This document shows positions 11,500 to 23,532 of a DNA stretch of 64,000 nucleotides, piece after piece. Where the stretch lies: the NCBI GenBank assembly GCA_000499405.2, contig HG738139.1, positions 4,674,616 through 4,738,615 on the forward strand, given 5' to 3'. The number at the start of each line of letters is the position of its first letter. The stretch's first letter is position 1. Made by a program: the position numbers and the translations under genes. The DNA comes from Onchocerca volvulus. Lineage: Eukaryota > Nematoda > Chromadorea > Rhabditida > Onchocercidae. The notes under the pieces were generated by a model. The model saw only the letters and a list, made by a program, of their open reading frames with translations, was not told where the DNA came from and made no database searches.

Positions 11500-12110
11500 T
11501 GCATAAGGAAATGTAAAAGCTGAAAGATAATTTTCGGAGTTCAAACGTTAGATGGAAACGTGAGAAACATTCAGGCGTATATTGTTGATTCAATACTCGA
11601 GCGTATACCGTTTACTAAATACCTATTAAGTAAACAATGAAAATGAGAAGCTTGAGAAAGGGAAGTAGGAAAAACCAGGTGTATTATTAGGCGTGGAAGA
11701 ACTGCGGATTTAGTCATCCGTGATTCTATAAAACACCCATCAGGAAAAATATTAATGGAAACAGAAATAAGAGTGTTTACAGGGGGTAAACGAAAGATGA
11801 GGCAAAATAGTACAGAAATGGAAAATAACGAGTCTCATGAAATTGAAACAATTGCAAATATAACAAAAAATGAATCGCAAATACAAATGGATCAGATTGA
11901 ACAAACATGGAAATTGGAAGCAATTGGATTTAAACATTTAATAACGGAATATCAGGATGAAAAAACTCTTGAAGCATTCCAAAAAACGCTCACTATAAAA
12001 ATAAATGAAGTATGCAGCTATTGCAAGAAAGCAAATGATACTATTTGTTATAGTTTTCCAATTACAATTTTCAACAACACACTTTTACTTTTCCAGAATT
12101 TTTTTTAATA
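11500..12110 (+). pseudogene. BEL/Pao-like pol fragment (protease/RT linker region)
   Basis: The open stretch at 11755-12108 encodes METEIRVFTGGKRKMRQ and later QTWKLEAIGFKHLITEYQDE and LEAFQKTLTIKINEVCS. That succession (Trp-x-Leu-Glu-x-Ile-Gly, an acidic loop, then Ala-Phe-x-Lys-Thr) is how the segment between aspartic protease and reverse transcriptase looks in BEL/Pao pol proteins. The upstream part to 11500 is broken by stops. No reverse transcriptase, RNase H or integrase follows: the element is cut off near 12115, close to a Helitron-like end. It is a non-functional relic. Confidence 0.6.
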
Positions 12111-12273
12111 GAATTTTTCTTCAGAAGTTAAAATAATAAATTAGAATATATTTTGATTATATAAAATGAATCTAAATGGTCATTTAATGAAAGCCAGTAA
12201 TTTAGTGCAGAATTTATTCTAATTTTAATTAGTGTAAAAATTATATATATACATATATAAAGTATATGAAAAT

Positions 12274-12436
12274 ATGCTAGTATTCGAATGCAACGCTGTG
12301 TCAAAATTTCAAAGCAATAAGGACGTTTGAAGATTAAGATTTTGAACTAGTATAGATAAGGTGAGTGTTTAAGAATTTTTGGAAATTTAAAATTTTGAAC
12401 GAACGATTACATTTTTATTATACGTAAATAGACTAG
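12274..12436 (-). mobile_element. Helitron-like terminus, copy 1
   Basis: This segment is clearly related to 35717-35880. Shared landmarks include TATTCGAATGCAACG, TCAAAATTTCAAAGC, TTTTGAACTA with TATAGATAAGGTG, and an end rich in CATTTTTATT. Read on the minus strand it starts TC and resembles the left end of the canonical-looking short element at 62008-62161. The sequence preceding TC on the minus strand is CTAG, the usual Helitron 3' terminal tetranucleotide, which here is part of the hairpin at 12432-12475. The orientation is inferred. Confidence 0.55.
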
Positions 12437-12475
12437 CCATATTAGGCCACGTGGAATTGGCCTAATATGGCTAGT
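12432..12475. repeat. Perfect 17-bp-arm hairpin ending in CTAG
   Basis: ACTAGCCATATTAGGCC (12432-12448) is an exact reverse complement of GGCCTAATATGGCTAGT (12459-12475), with a 10-nt loop. It sits directly on the end of the Helitron-like segment. Helitrons normally carry a hairpin just before a terminal CTRR, so this may be the 3' end of a second element. Confidence 0.9.
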
Positions 12476-14487
12476 TTATAATGCTATTTGAATGCAATAT
12501 TTTCATTGATGGATCATCCATGTTTAAAAATTGATTTCAATTTTCATCGTAGTTTACTTATAGAATGGTTAGTTACAAAATAAAAACTCTTTGATCTTTT
12601 TGAACCATACAAAATTTAATCAAAAAATATATGAACACAGAAAAGTGTGTAATTTATGATTAGCATTTATCAAATAAAACTTTAAAAAAGTACAAACCAG
12701 TTATTTTATGATCTACCAAAATAAGAATGATTTTCAAATACCATTTAAGAAGTGTTTATAACTAAAATGAAATTGAGAACAAATAAATTACGAGTGAAAT
12801 TTTGGTATTTTCGATGATAATATATTCCAAATCTTTAATAGAACTCAACTTAGGCAGTTAATTAACTGATCGAAAATGAAGAATTTTTGTAGATACATTA
12901 AGATGATTTGTTATATTTCTTCTTTTTTTTTATTTTTAATGAAGTCCAAAATCAAAGACATAATAATTTAATTTGTTACTTCACTCCTTTCTTTTTTCTC
13001 TCTCCTTCCTTTTGCTTCCTGTTTCTTCCAGAATTTGCTATAACTTCCTGTTTCTTCCAGAATTTGCTATAATTTAATATCAATACAAAAATTAATCATA
13101 AGATAATCTTCATCAAGCTTGTTTGTACATCGCATCATAGGCTCGAGGATTTCGTTGATCCGAGTAATAAATTTGATCTCTTTTCATTTGAGGTGAATGG
13201 GCAAAATTTGACGGTACGGTTGGATGACCTGTTCATGCATCATACTGAAATAGTAATTAAATTGAAATAAATTTCGGATAAAAAAGCAGTTAAATCGGAA
13301 TAAATTTAGGAAAAAAATGGATAATAAATTATTGAAAATATTTTTGAAAAATTCAAAAATTTACGCATAAAATTTATGATTTAATTTAATAACTGGAAAT
13401 ACTTTGTCGATTTGTTAACTGGAAATATTTTAAAATTTTTAATGGATAGCATTATTATTTAATATTCGCAAAAATAAAATTTGAAAGTAATATTTTGAAA
13501 ATTAAATGATGTAAGTATTTCATATTATATTTATATGTAAATAGATATGATATAACTAAATTTATCTGTTTATCTCCATCAATAGTGTTACCATTATTCC
13601 GATTATGCAGACGTTGAAATTTCGAATGTCATTATCATAACTATTTGATATCTGAAATTCAAAATTCCAATAATAATTCAAATTATCATGGCATATATTT
13701 ACGCCACGATAAAATAATCATCATCATCTCTGCAATATAATACATGATTCTGTCTTTCCTCCTGATAATATCAATCATTAGTGATAAGTTGGTAAACCGC
13801 AAAACAAAAGAACGTAATATCATATATGGTTAATAATTCTATTTCTTCTACGATATCATTTGTTTATTAAAACTTGCAGAAGATGTCAGTAATCAAATTT
13901 AATTTAATTACCAAGTTGCTAAATTATTATAATCAAAATCAGCTCTGTTTTTCCCTCGATATTATTTGTCTTTTAAAATTCGTAGGTGATATTAGTAATT
14001 AAGCTTAACTGATAACTTGCTAAATTTGTGTAACCAACAATTCTGCTCCCTTCGGGTAAACTGTTTGCTTATCAAAATTTGTAAACAAAAATATTGCAAC
14101 GAAATTTAATTGATAAATTGTTGAATTACTGAAACCAGTAATTCTTTCTTTTTTCTTTTGTTCTACTTCTCTTTTTTTTCTTTCATTCTTTTCTCTTTTC
14201 TGGAATAAAATAATTATTTAAACTTTGATGCAAATAGCTTAAGATTTTAAGCCTAATTTGACTAACATTTTAAAAAGTTATTTGTTTATTATGTAGGTTA
14301 ATGCAGAATCTTTGTTGCTTTTATAATAATAATTACTCGTCGGCCTATTAAAATATTTAGAAGGACCATTACCAAAAAAATTACATAACATATATGAATT
14401 ATTTTTCATGAGTGATCTAGTATTTTCATCCTTTATTTTGTTGCAGAATTTGTAAAATAAAAAAGAAATTTTCGTTTTTTCGCTCTT
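12476..14487. other. Non-coding interval upstream of the ELP2 relic
   Basis: This is AT-rich spacer. It contains a perfect 29-bp tandem duplication at 13015-13072 (unit CTTCCTGTTTCTTCCAGAAT, then TTGCTATAA). The 5' exons expected for ELP2 were not recognisable here. Confidence 0.5.
13015..13072. repeat. 29-bp perfect tandem duplication
   Basis: Copies at 13015-13043 and 13044-13072 are identical. Each contains a TTTCTTCCAG tract resembling a 3' splice site, but no exon follows. Confidence 0.9.
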
Positions 14488-16663
14488 TAGCATATGGAAA
14501 CGATATTTGGGTAGTAAGTAGTGGACAAGAAAGTATTCGTGTTTGGCGTTTTGATCTTTTACAAGGCGATGAAATACATGCTTATAATGATGCTCAATTA
14601 AAAACTCAATTTATGTTATTTAATGAAGAAATTAAAGGTTTCTTTATTTTTCAATGGTTGTAAAAGCAATAAATTCCGAAAAGATTTCTATGTTTTATTA
14701 AATACGAAACTTTTGCAGGACTAATATGCAAATTGATTCTGGAGATATGATCATATTATTTTTACTAAGCCTTTCTCATTATGACAATTCTTGATAATAA
14801 GGAAACTCGACAAAAAAGGCTAGAGACACATTATAAATATAACAATGAAGATATGATGTATTTTATTGTTAGTGAGGGAAATTAAAATAAAAGATAAATA
14901 TAAAAAAAAAATATTTGTATTTTCAGAGGTCATTAATACAGTACATGTCACTCTTCAAGATATTTTAAACGCCCATGAAGATTGGATCTATTCAGTAGAA
15001 TGGCATTTAACTAAATTACAACTGTTAAGTGCATCAAATGATAAAACATTAATTATATTGGGAACCTTCCGAAACTGCTGCTGAATTATGGTTTGATGCT
15101 GTATGTTAATTTTATATTTAACAATGATTTCTTAACATTCGAATATTATTCCATCTAATGAATTTAATTCATCAGAGATAATGTTTCCGAAGAAAAGGAA
15201 AATTGAAGGAAAAGATGAAAGAATAAAAAAGAGGTGCAGAGAAACTGATAGTTCAATTTGCTGAATTTTTCAAAATAATAGAATCCATTTTTAAACATTT
15301 TATTAAAGTGATGTCTATTTTTATTATGTTAGATTATATCTACAATTGGTCATCGTTAAGTGTGAAAAAAATTTAACGACCAGTTTTAAATATAGCAGTT
15401 CATTCTTTTCTTGTTTTTCAATGCCATTGATTTAGGTACGTGTAGGTGACGTTAGTGGACAAGCAGTCGGTTTTTTTGAGGTTTGTTTTTCTCCTGATGG
15501 TTGCACAGTTCTTGCTTAATTCATACTTTGGTGGCTTTTGCTCATGGCAATTAGAAGAAGCAAGTTTGCAAAAACTTAGTACTTTTAAAGCATAAGTTTA
15601 TAATGAATAGTTCAAGAGATGTTCTTAAATATAAGTTTAAAGGAAGACAACAGCTGCTGGAAAAGTTGTCAATTTTCGATGGACATTCTGGACAAATCAG
15701 AGATATCGCTTGAGATTCTATTGTAAGTTACTTGTTATCATGTTCATTTGATCAAATAACTCGATATTATGCTCCTTCTGTCAATCATGTTTGTTCGTTT
15801 TCTCCAATTAGCATAGATAGAAGTTATTCAGTGAGTAAAAAGAGACAATTATAATCATGCTGTGTAATTTGAATTAATATTTTTCGAGAATTTATTTCAG
15901 GAAAGAGCATATTTCCTTTATTATCATTTAAAAGATTTTATTTTATGAAGAAATCTTAGAGATTTTCGGAGATTCTTTCAAAATTAAAAAAAATCCATGA
16001 TCAAACAATTGAGATAATAAAATCATGAAATCTTTGTCTTTGGTCGAGACGAAAGCGAGTAAAAAGAAAACGACTGAATGTTTTAGGGTGTAATAATCGA
16101 GACTGCACGGCTACAGGTACATGTTTCTGATTTGACGAACATCGCAACTATTTCAAGGTAAATAGATAAATTAAATGATGAAAGTTTTCAAAATCTTTTC
16201 TTTCTGCTACAGTAATTGTTTTGTTTCGGGTGCCGACGAGAGAATTCTTCGTGTTTTTGCTGCGCCATGCAATTTCGTCGAAATGTTGCGATCTATTTCG
16301 AAGTGTGATTGTAATATGAATAAATGGGAGATAATTGTGTTTTGCAAATTTAAATTTCGACTTTAAATCTTCTTTTTCTTGATGTTTCAAAACAAATATT
16401 GACCGAAGATAGCATAATTCTCCATTTTATTCACATGCCAAAAATAAATTTTGCAGTTGTTTCCGGATCCGCCCAAATCGCTGGACATAATGTAGCCATT
16501 CCAGCATTAGGTTTATTAAATAAGATTACCGATAGTGTAAATATTCAAGGTAATGAAAATTTGACAGCTGATGATATAATAAATCGTAATGGTACTTTCG
16601 TGGAAGGTTAGTTTCCTCAATAATTTTTATCATAAATTCTGTAAAAGAAAGAGCTTTTCGGAT

Positions 16664-16708
<45 letters not shown>

Positions 16709-18500
16709 TTAATGCTTTAGTAATAGTTGATACTTTGAACTTTGAGTTTTATAGGCATATCATTTGAATAGTTAACACTGCGGTTCAGGATTACTCATTA
16801 GGAATGCTTGATGCAATATATATTGGTCAGAAATTCATAAATTATGTGGACATGGCTTTGAAATATTTGCTGTTGCATCGAATCATCAAGGTACATTTAG
16901 TGCAAGTGCATGCAAAGTTAGTTAATTCATCCGTATTATTAATTTTAAAATTATTTCTTCCAATTTTAGCATTCTTATGAATCTCTGAAAAATAAATAAA
17001 CTTTCGTGATAAAATCTCAACCTAATTTATTTTGAATTCAGATTTTTAAGAAAACTTCGTAGTTTTACCTAAATTTCAAAATTTTCGGATTATAAGATGA
17101 AACCGAATTATAAATTATTTCAGGCTAGTCGTTCTGAAAACGCTATCATCATCATATGGAACAGTAAAGAGTGCAGACATCGATGCGAGCTTCAATGTCA
17201 TAAGCTTACTGTAATACATTTCGCTTTCTCAAACAATGATTCATTTCTGCTTTCCGTTTCTCATGATAAAACTTTCGCTATTTCGATTCGTTCATCGGAA
17301 GATAACAAATAATTTATCCATCTTTTTGTCTATTTTGGTATTTTTGAGTGAATCAAGAATAAGCGATGAAATTCAGACATTTGAATAAGGCGAAATCAGA
17401 AGAACAAAAATTAAAAATTATTAAACATTTTCGATGTTCAATTATCAATATTGTTTAAATACGCAATTTTTATCAGTTCAGATTGTAATTTTCGATTCTC
17501 AGCCACATGGAAATGAATTATAGAAGTTTGGTTAAAAGATTCTGATCCTTTGAAGTTCAAAGAGTTTAATTGTAACTTCCTTCAGTTCCTTTTGATCGAA
17601 AACTTCCGATTAGCATCAGAGCAGAAGTATAGTAAAGTGCATTCCTGTATCATCTGGTATTGTGCGTGGACTCCGGACGATAAATGTTTCGTAACTGGAG
17701 CGAGAGATAAATAATATATCGAACAATTTTGTAATCCTTTTTTCATTCAGAAATATTATTTCGAGTTGATCAGAAGCAAAATCAATATTCAAATTTTAAA
17801 TTATTCATTTTGATTGCAGTTATGTTTTTGGCGATTTGATGAGAACGATGTTGAACTTGTCGCAGAAAGGAAACATTTGAACGCTGTTACAGCGGTAGAT
17901 TCTGTACCAAAATTATGCAACAAGCACATATTCTCTTTTTTGATTATATCGCAACTTTGTAGTTCTTTTTTAAGCTTAGATAAGTAAATGTGAGTAGTGC
18001 AAGAATATGAGTCAAAAGTTATAGTAATTCCCTTAAATTACTTCACATTATTGCGAACATTACATTCTGGTTGTTGGTTTTGGAAATGTTGAGATTGAGA
18101 TTGAAAAATTGAACTTGGACCAATATGACATCAAAAGTACCGTAACAGTTTAAAACGTTGATTGGCTGATTCGGAAACGATAAATAGGCTAAACTATTTT
18201 ATCATTATTATTGATGGAAAGAAAAAAGAAAAGTTGTAGTAAAGAAACCATAATGCGAAAATAAAGAGCACCGAATTAACTTCTCTTAAAATTATCAAAA
18301 TATATTTCATGGAAACTGCAATGTTATCACTTAAAATTATCTGCGGAGAACTAGCCAACCAACTCCGTAAGAAAATTTCTGTATATTTTTAAGAGTTTTC
18401 TCTTTTTTTTTTTTTTTTTTCAGGTTTCGGCCAAAGGAAGAATCCTGGTTAAGTACTGATAGTGTAGATAATCATATTTGGGAAGTCGCTTCAGCGAGTA
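14488..18500 (+). pseudogene. elpc-2: Elongator subunit 2 (ELP2) pseudogene, introns retained
   Basis: WD40-repeat segments occur in the order of Elongator complex protein 2, which scaffolds the Elongator complex that modifies tRNA wobble uridine. Visible parts: 14488-14637 (VVSSGQESIRVWRF), 14929-15100 (HEDWIYSVEWH, LLSASNDKT), 15437-15560 (RVGDVSGQAVGFFEV), 15660-15790 (DGHSGQIRDIA, CSFDQITRYYAP), 16087-16160, 16212-16305 (FVSGADERILRVFAAPCNFV), 16458-16606 (VAIPALGLLNK), 16815-16918 ([21 protein letters not shown]), 17124-17312 (ENAIIIIWN), 17618-17714 ([20 protein letters not shown]) and 17819-17910. Many splice sites survive, so it is not a processed copy. Disabling changes: single-base insertions near 15058 and 15516, TGA at 15711-15713 where Trp is expected, TAA at 17310 and 17712-17714, and probably a frameshift near 16815. 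N-terminal exons were not found. A functional paralogue presumably exists elsewhere. Sequencing error is possible for single indels but unlikely for all of them. Confidence 0.8.
16667..16705. repeat. Poly-T run
   Basis: An uninterrupted run of about 39 T within an intron of the ELP2 relic. Its length may be unreliable in assembly. Confidence 0.9.
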
Positions 18501-20317
18501 ATTACCGTTCTGTCATAATTTATCAATTAATTTTGTTGTAAGCATCTATTAAAACAATCATTGTGTAGCTTAATATATTTATACTAATAATTAAAAAAAG
18601 AATATTTAATACAATATCAATTGTCGCTTTAATATAATCCGTTATGAGTTAGCAAATATGATCATTATTAAAATAATTTGAATTTGAAACGATGTGGAAA
18701 GTTTCTTTCGATGATTTTGCGTTGATTTGCAAGTCAACCTCAATTAATTAATTAATTAAATACATGAATGTAATATTTTGAGATTTGTATGAAATTGATA
18801 GGGCATGTGATTTTTTTTCAAAAATGAATAACTGATTATTGATTTTCTTGCCTTATTTTTTATGCAAATATATCTGTCTGAATTAAAAAAAAAATTATTT
18901 CTATCAATTGTCCAATTAATTGCAAAAGTTCTATGCTTTGATTCATGAAAAGAAAGAAAGTTTCTGTTATTTAAAAATTTTCAATGCTTCAAAAATGAAG
19001 GGTATTATTGAAAATTCAACTTGAAATGGCGCATGATTGGTCGATGTTGTATGACAGATCGTCAGTCAGCAGTCGGATCGGTAATATATTAGTCATGAAC
19101 TTGGTACAAAGCATAATTATCTCAATTATCCTTAAACATGAATAAATGATTAATAGTCCATTGATTGTGATGATGACAATGTGATGACGATATTAAAATA
19201 GTTTGTAAAGGCGAATCTTTAATTAGTGCAAATTAAGGAATTATTTAATTTCAGAAAAAGTTCACATTGTTCAAGTATGGGGACTGATAAGTCTTTTTAT
19301 CTAAGCTAATTAATTCTAAATTATTATTTTATCAAATATGAATTTTTTCAATTTCCAACAATTTTTCAAAATGCTATGATTGTTAAATTTGGGAAAGAAT
19401 AATTTTTGATCTTTCTTAGGTGTTGCGGTCGAGATATGAGTAGGATAATTAAAATACCAAGAGAATATATCAAATATAATATTGTAATCAACTGAATGAA
19501 CGAATAATCATGAATAGATAAAAAGGGATGGAGTATCATGGGAATTCTCAGTTTATCTCATGCTTATTATTTTGGAACGAAATTAATTGTGTTGCATAAT
19601 TAATTGTAAGCTTTGATGTTTATGAAAAAGTATATTTTATGTAGCAGCAATTAATATAATCATTAATTAATATAGTCACTGCTTCACTTTTCCTAATTGT
19701 TTCCGTTTTGGAACTTTTTTGCACAATACATTCATATATATATATTATCAACAGAAGATTAAAATTAATTATTACAATAAAGGCATAAGGTATGAGAAAT
19801 TTGGTGTCTTGAAATTTTAAACTGTTTTAAATTTTAAAATGTAAGAAAAATAAAAATGAATTACCTAAATATTTATTATCGATATTAGAATAATAATAGT
19901 TAGTAATGATTACTGATTGTGCAAATATTCTAAAAATGCCTTGAATGAAAAAAAAAAAATGCATATAAAAATGTGAAATTGATAAAGTTAACAAATCAAT
20001 ATTTCATCTAAATAATTCAAAATATCATAAAATAGCTTTCATTTTAATAAATCAGCATTTTTGATAATCAATAATTCATCCTAACTATAACTTCAATAAT
20101 TCAACATTGGTTTAACATAAGAATTTGCCGGTAAATTTTGAAAAATAACACAAAATATATCTTCGTTAGATGTAATTTTTATATTCTCAATTTAAATTTT
20201 ATATTAAAATTGAGCACTTTTAAACTAAAAAGCTTATTTGATTGATTTATAAATCATCTAAAATAATTAATAACTATATTTAATTTTGAAATGAAATGAA
20301 AAAATTTCATCGCTTAT
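18501..20317. other. Non-coding interval between ELP2 relic and cnd-1
   Basis: This is AT-rich spacer with ATTA-type simple tracts. It includes the 3' flank of the minus-strand cnd-1 gene on its right side. No exon or element is recognisable. Confidence 0.6.
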
Positions 20318-23300
20318 TTACAGCTGAAAACCAATCGGTAATATAGGTAAAACAGTATTTGTTGGCACATTTGATGTTGGATGAAGTTTAGAATTTGTTG
20401 GTAATTGCACCGGAATAGGCTGATTGGATTCAGTATGTTGTAGATTAAAAGTTTCCGTGAAGTTATACTGATTTAAATGTGATGATTGAATGGATGAGAA
20501 ACATTCCGGATGATTGATTGTTGATTTAGTTGGATTGTATTCTGCATGATGATTATTCTCTTCCAGATAAGAATGATAATCTTGATGATAATAAGTGCTA
20601 TGTTGATAACGTTGTTGATATTGTTGTCGTTGTTGTCGTTGTTGTTGAGTTAATGCAAGTAAACGTGGTGGTACATGAAGTAAGGTTGCTATTAAGTTTG
20701 TTGTAGTTTGACTCATTCCATTACTCAGCATATTTGCATATTCCAAAGCACTTGGCTGCACATTACTATCCAAGATATGATCCAATGCAGCAATATAATT
20801 CCTATAATCAAATTATAATCATTTTTAATGATAATTAATGAATAATTAAATGATTAAACACATATCATTAATTATTAATTAGTTAGGAACAGCTAGTAAT
20901 AATTGTTTAAGATAAAACTTTAAAAAAGATTGCTACGGAAAAAATTTTAAAAAAGTTGAGACAAATTTAAAACAAAAAAAAAACTGCTACAGTATCACTT
21001 TTTTTTTTCTACAGCACCGTTATCATTACTATTAATTGTTATCTTTTCAGGTTATTTCTCTATGATATAATTTTTTTTTTTCACTTCCGCTCTCTTCAAG
21101 ATCTTATAATAAGACTGAAATTAAAATAAATTGCAATTAAATTGGATCAAATATTTAATTTACTTATAATATACTACGTTAATTCTTTATTATTGTTATT
21201 ATTTAAGTCAAAATTTATGCTAAAATGAAAAAAAAAAATATGAGCAGATCAAATGTTTAATATATCCGTAATACATTATGTTAAATCTTTTTGTTGTTAT
21301 TTACATCAAAAATTAATATCAAAATTGAAAAAAAAACAAAAAAATCAAAATTAAAAAAAAAAAAAAGAAAAAAAACAAAACGAAGAGAAACTATAAGAAT
21401 TAGATGGGAGAATAGATAGAATTATGGAAGAAAATTGAGAAATACATGATAACTATATGCAACTACAAATTTTGGAAATTGCTTTATATTAAATAAAAAA
21501 AAATGGAATAATTGAAAAGTAAGGGAAAAAAGGGATAGATCAATTAGGTTAATGTAAAAAGGTGATAAATATAAGGATAAATAGATTGAAGAAAGGTGGA
21601 AAAAGGTTGATGACAATCTAGAAAATGATTATCCAAGGAGATGAGGAAGGAATAAATTATTATTATTCCTAGTCGCAATAGCTCATTATTATTTTATTAA
21701 AAATCATTCAACAATAACCGGTAATATCTGACAATTGTCAAGCTTAGTTTCTTATTTTCCACCTCCTTTTGTCTAATTAAATTAATTTATATCGATTAAT
21801 TTCAACTGAAAAAAAATTGTAATTAACCACTGATTTCTGTTTGTTTATATATGTATGTGTAAGTACGGTAAGTTATTAAAGATAAGAAATATTCGTTAAA
21901 ATGATGAAATTAATCAGTGATCGATACAAATTCAGGAAATTAAACATGAGTATAGAAGTCCGGAAGAAATTCGTTTCGGATTTCTAAATAAATGAAAAAT
22001 TGAAAAAGTAAGATAGATTATTCGATTGTTGTTCAAAAAAAGATATTTTGCTTTTAATCTGAAAATATAAAATTATTTGAATTTCATAATAAATTTATTT
22101 GATATAATTATAGATTGATCTATATTGTTTTCAAAATCAAGCATTATACGGTAGTGAAATATGATGATGGCGTGGAACAAAAAAAGGTCAAAAGTTTAAA
22201 AATTAATTTGTAAATTCATGATATGATCATACATCATGGAGGTGCAGAAATTGTTCGAATATCAAGAAAATAAGGAAGATACGCATGCATATATGCAATC
22301 AAATTTGTAAAAAAATATTTTTGTTGATTGTTTTTGAAGTACCATAAACTTTTCAACTACTATAAGACCTTTCCGTACTATTAAGGAGCCTAATCTATAA
22401 CGGTAAAAATAATAATTATTAAAACTAATAATAATAATAAGTATCATTAAATGAATTATATATAAGGCGAAAATTTTGAAAAATAAAATGTTACGAAAAA
22501 CCAATACCGTAATCTTTATTTGTCAAATTAGAAATTATTACCACTTGAGACAATAAGTTATCTATTGAAAGAAACTGTGCAACATTTACGTGGCGCCTTT
22601 CGATTAGTTTCAATTTTGATTGATTAGACTTACTGACCGTAATTTGATATAAATTTCATCAGAAAGCTTTTTTTTTTTTTAGGAATTGTGACGAAAAATT
22701 ATCCGAATGGTAAATACTTTTTTTTAAAAAAAGAATAGAGCTGATAAATGGAGATGATTATTAGTGAAAAATAAAAGCGAAAAAAGTGAAAATTTGATAA
22801 TTTACGTAAATATATATAAGGCATGCAATTAGTCATACATTCGAAAATGTGGGAAAAATAAGATAGTTTTTTTTATTAAATTAGAATTTATCAATTTTTA
22901 TTTCTTCGTTAAGTAAAAAATTTTATTAAATTAAACGGATGAAACATTTGAAAAAATTTAGTAATAATAATTACAACTTGTACAATTTCTTATATTTATC
23001 ACTAATTATTGAATGTGAGAAAAAATTAAGTTCAAAATGTGATTTAAACAAATTGGCAGCTATAATTAAAGATTGTTAAGTTAAATAGACAAAACATTTG
23101 AAAAATGTTAATAATTAATTATAACTTGTACAATTGTACAATTTGTTATTAATTGCCAAATGTGAAAAAAAAAAGTTAGCTTTAGAAGTGAGATTTGAAT
23201 GAATTAGCAGCAATTAATCAAAAATTGCTTTTGTTTATAGAGGATTTTTATCCATATTATTATAATTAAAAATCTGAATATGAAAAGAGAATAATTCTAA

Positions 23301-23532
23301 GAAACCTTGCTAATCGTAATGTTTCAATTTTGGAAAGTTTTTGATGTTGTGTTGTTATTGGGACACGTTGACGTAATTTATCTAAGGCCCGATTTAGGCC
23401 ATGCATCCGATTCCTTTCTCGTGAATTGGCTTTTTGACGTCGCATACGAGATTTACTGATGCTGATCGTATCAGTGGATGTTGTCGAAGTTATTGCTGGC
23501 TCATTTTGCGTAATCGATGATCGAGCTGTCAT
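20318..23532 (-). CDS. cnd-1: CND-1/NeuroD-type bHLH transcription factor
   Basis: This is a proneural bHLH transcription factor that would dimerise with a class I (E/HLH-2-type) partner and bind E-boxes in nuclei of neural precursors. There are two coding exons on the minus strand: 23532-23306 and 20801-20318, joined in phase (AG|G) across a 2.5 kb intron, giving 236 aa. The basic region and helix 1 (residues about 28-55) read [17 protein letters not shown], followed by the NeuroD/neurogenin-type loop [18 protein letters not shown] and helix 2 [10 protein letters not shown]. After helix 2 the conserved block [20 protein letters not shown] matches what I remember of nematode CND-1, which favours it over neurogenin. 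The tail is rich in Gln, His and Asn ([15 protein letters not shown]). Translation is taken from ATG at 23532, four bases after a TTTTGCAG acceptor at 23537, which suggests trans-splicing or a 5' non-coding exon. No disabling change was seen. Confidence 0.88.
20802..23305 (-). other. cnd-1: cnd-1 intron with diverged tandem duplications
   Basis: The 2.5 kb intron is about ten times longer than most others here. It contains two diverged tandem duplications: about 21132-21340 (unit about 105 bp, landmark GATCAAAT.TTTAAT) and about 22935-23235 (unit about 150 bp, landmarks AAACATTTGAAAAA and TAACTTGTACAAT). No exon was seen inside. Its length would suit regulatory sites, but none could be shown. 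Confidence 0.6.
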
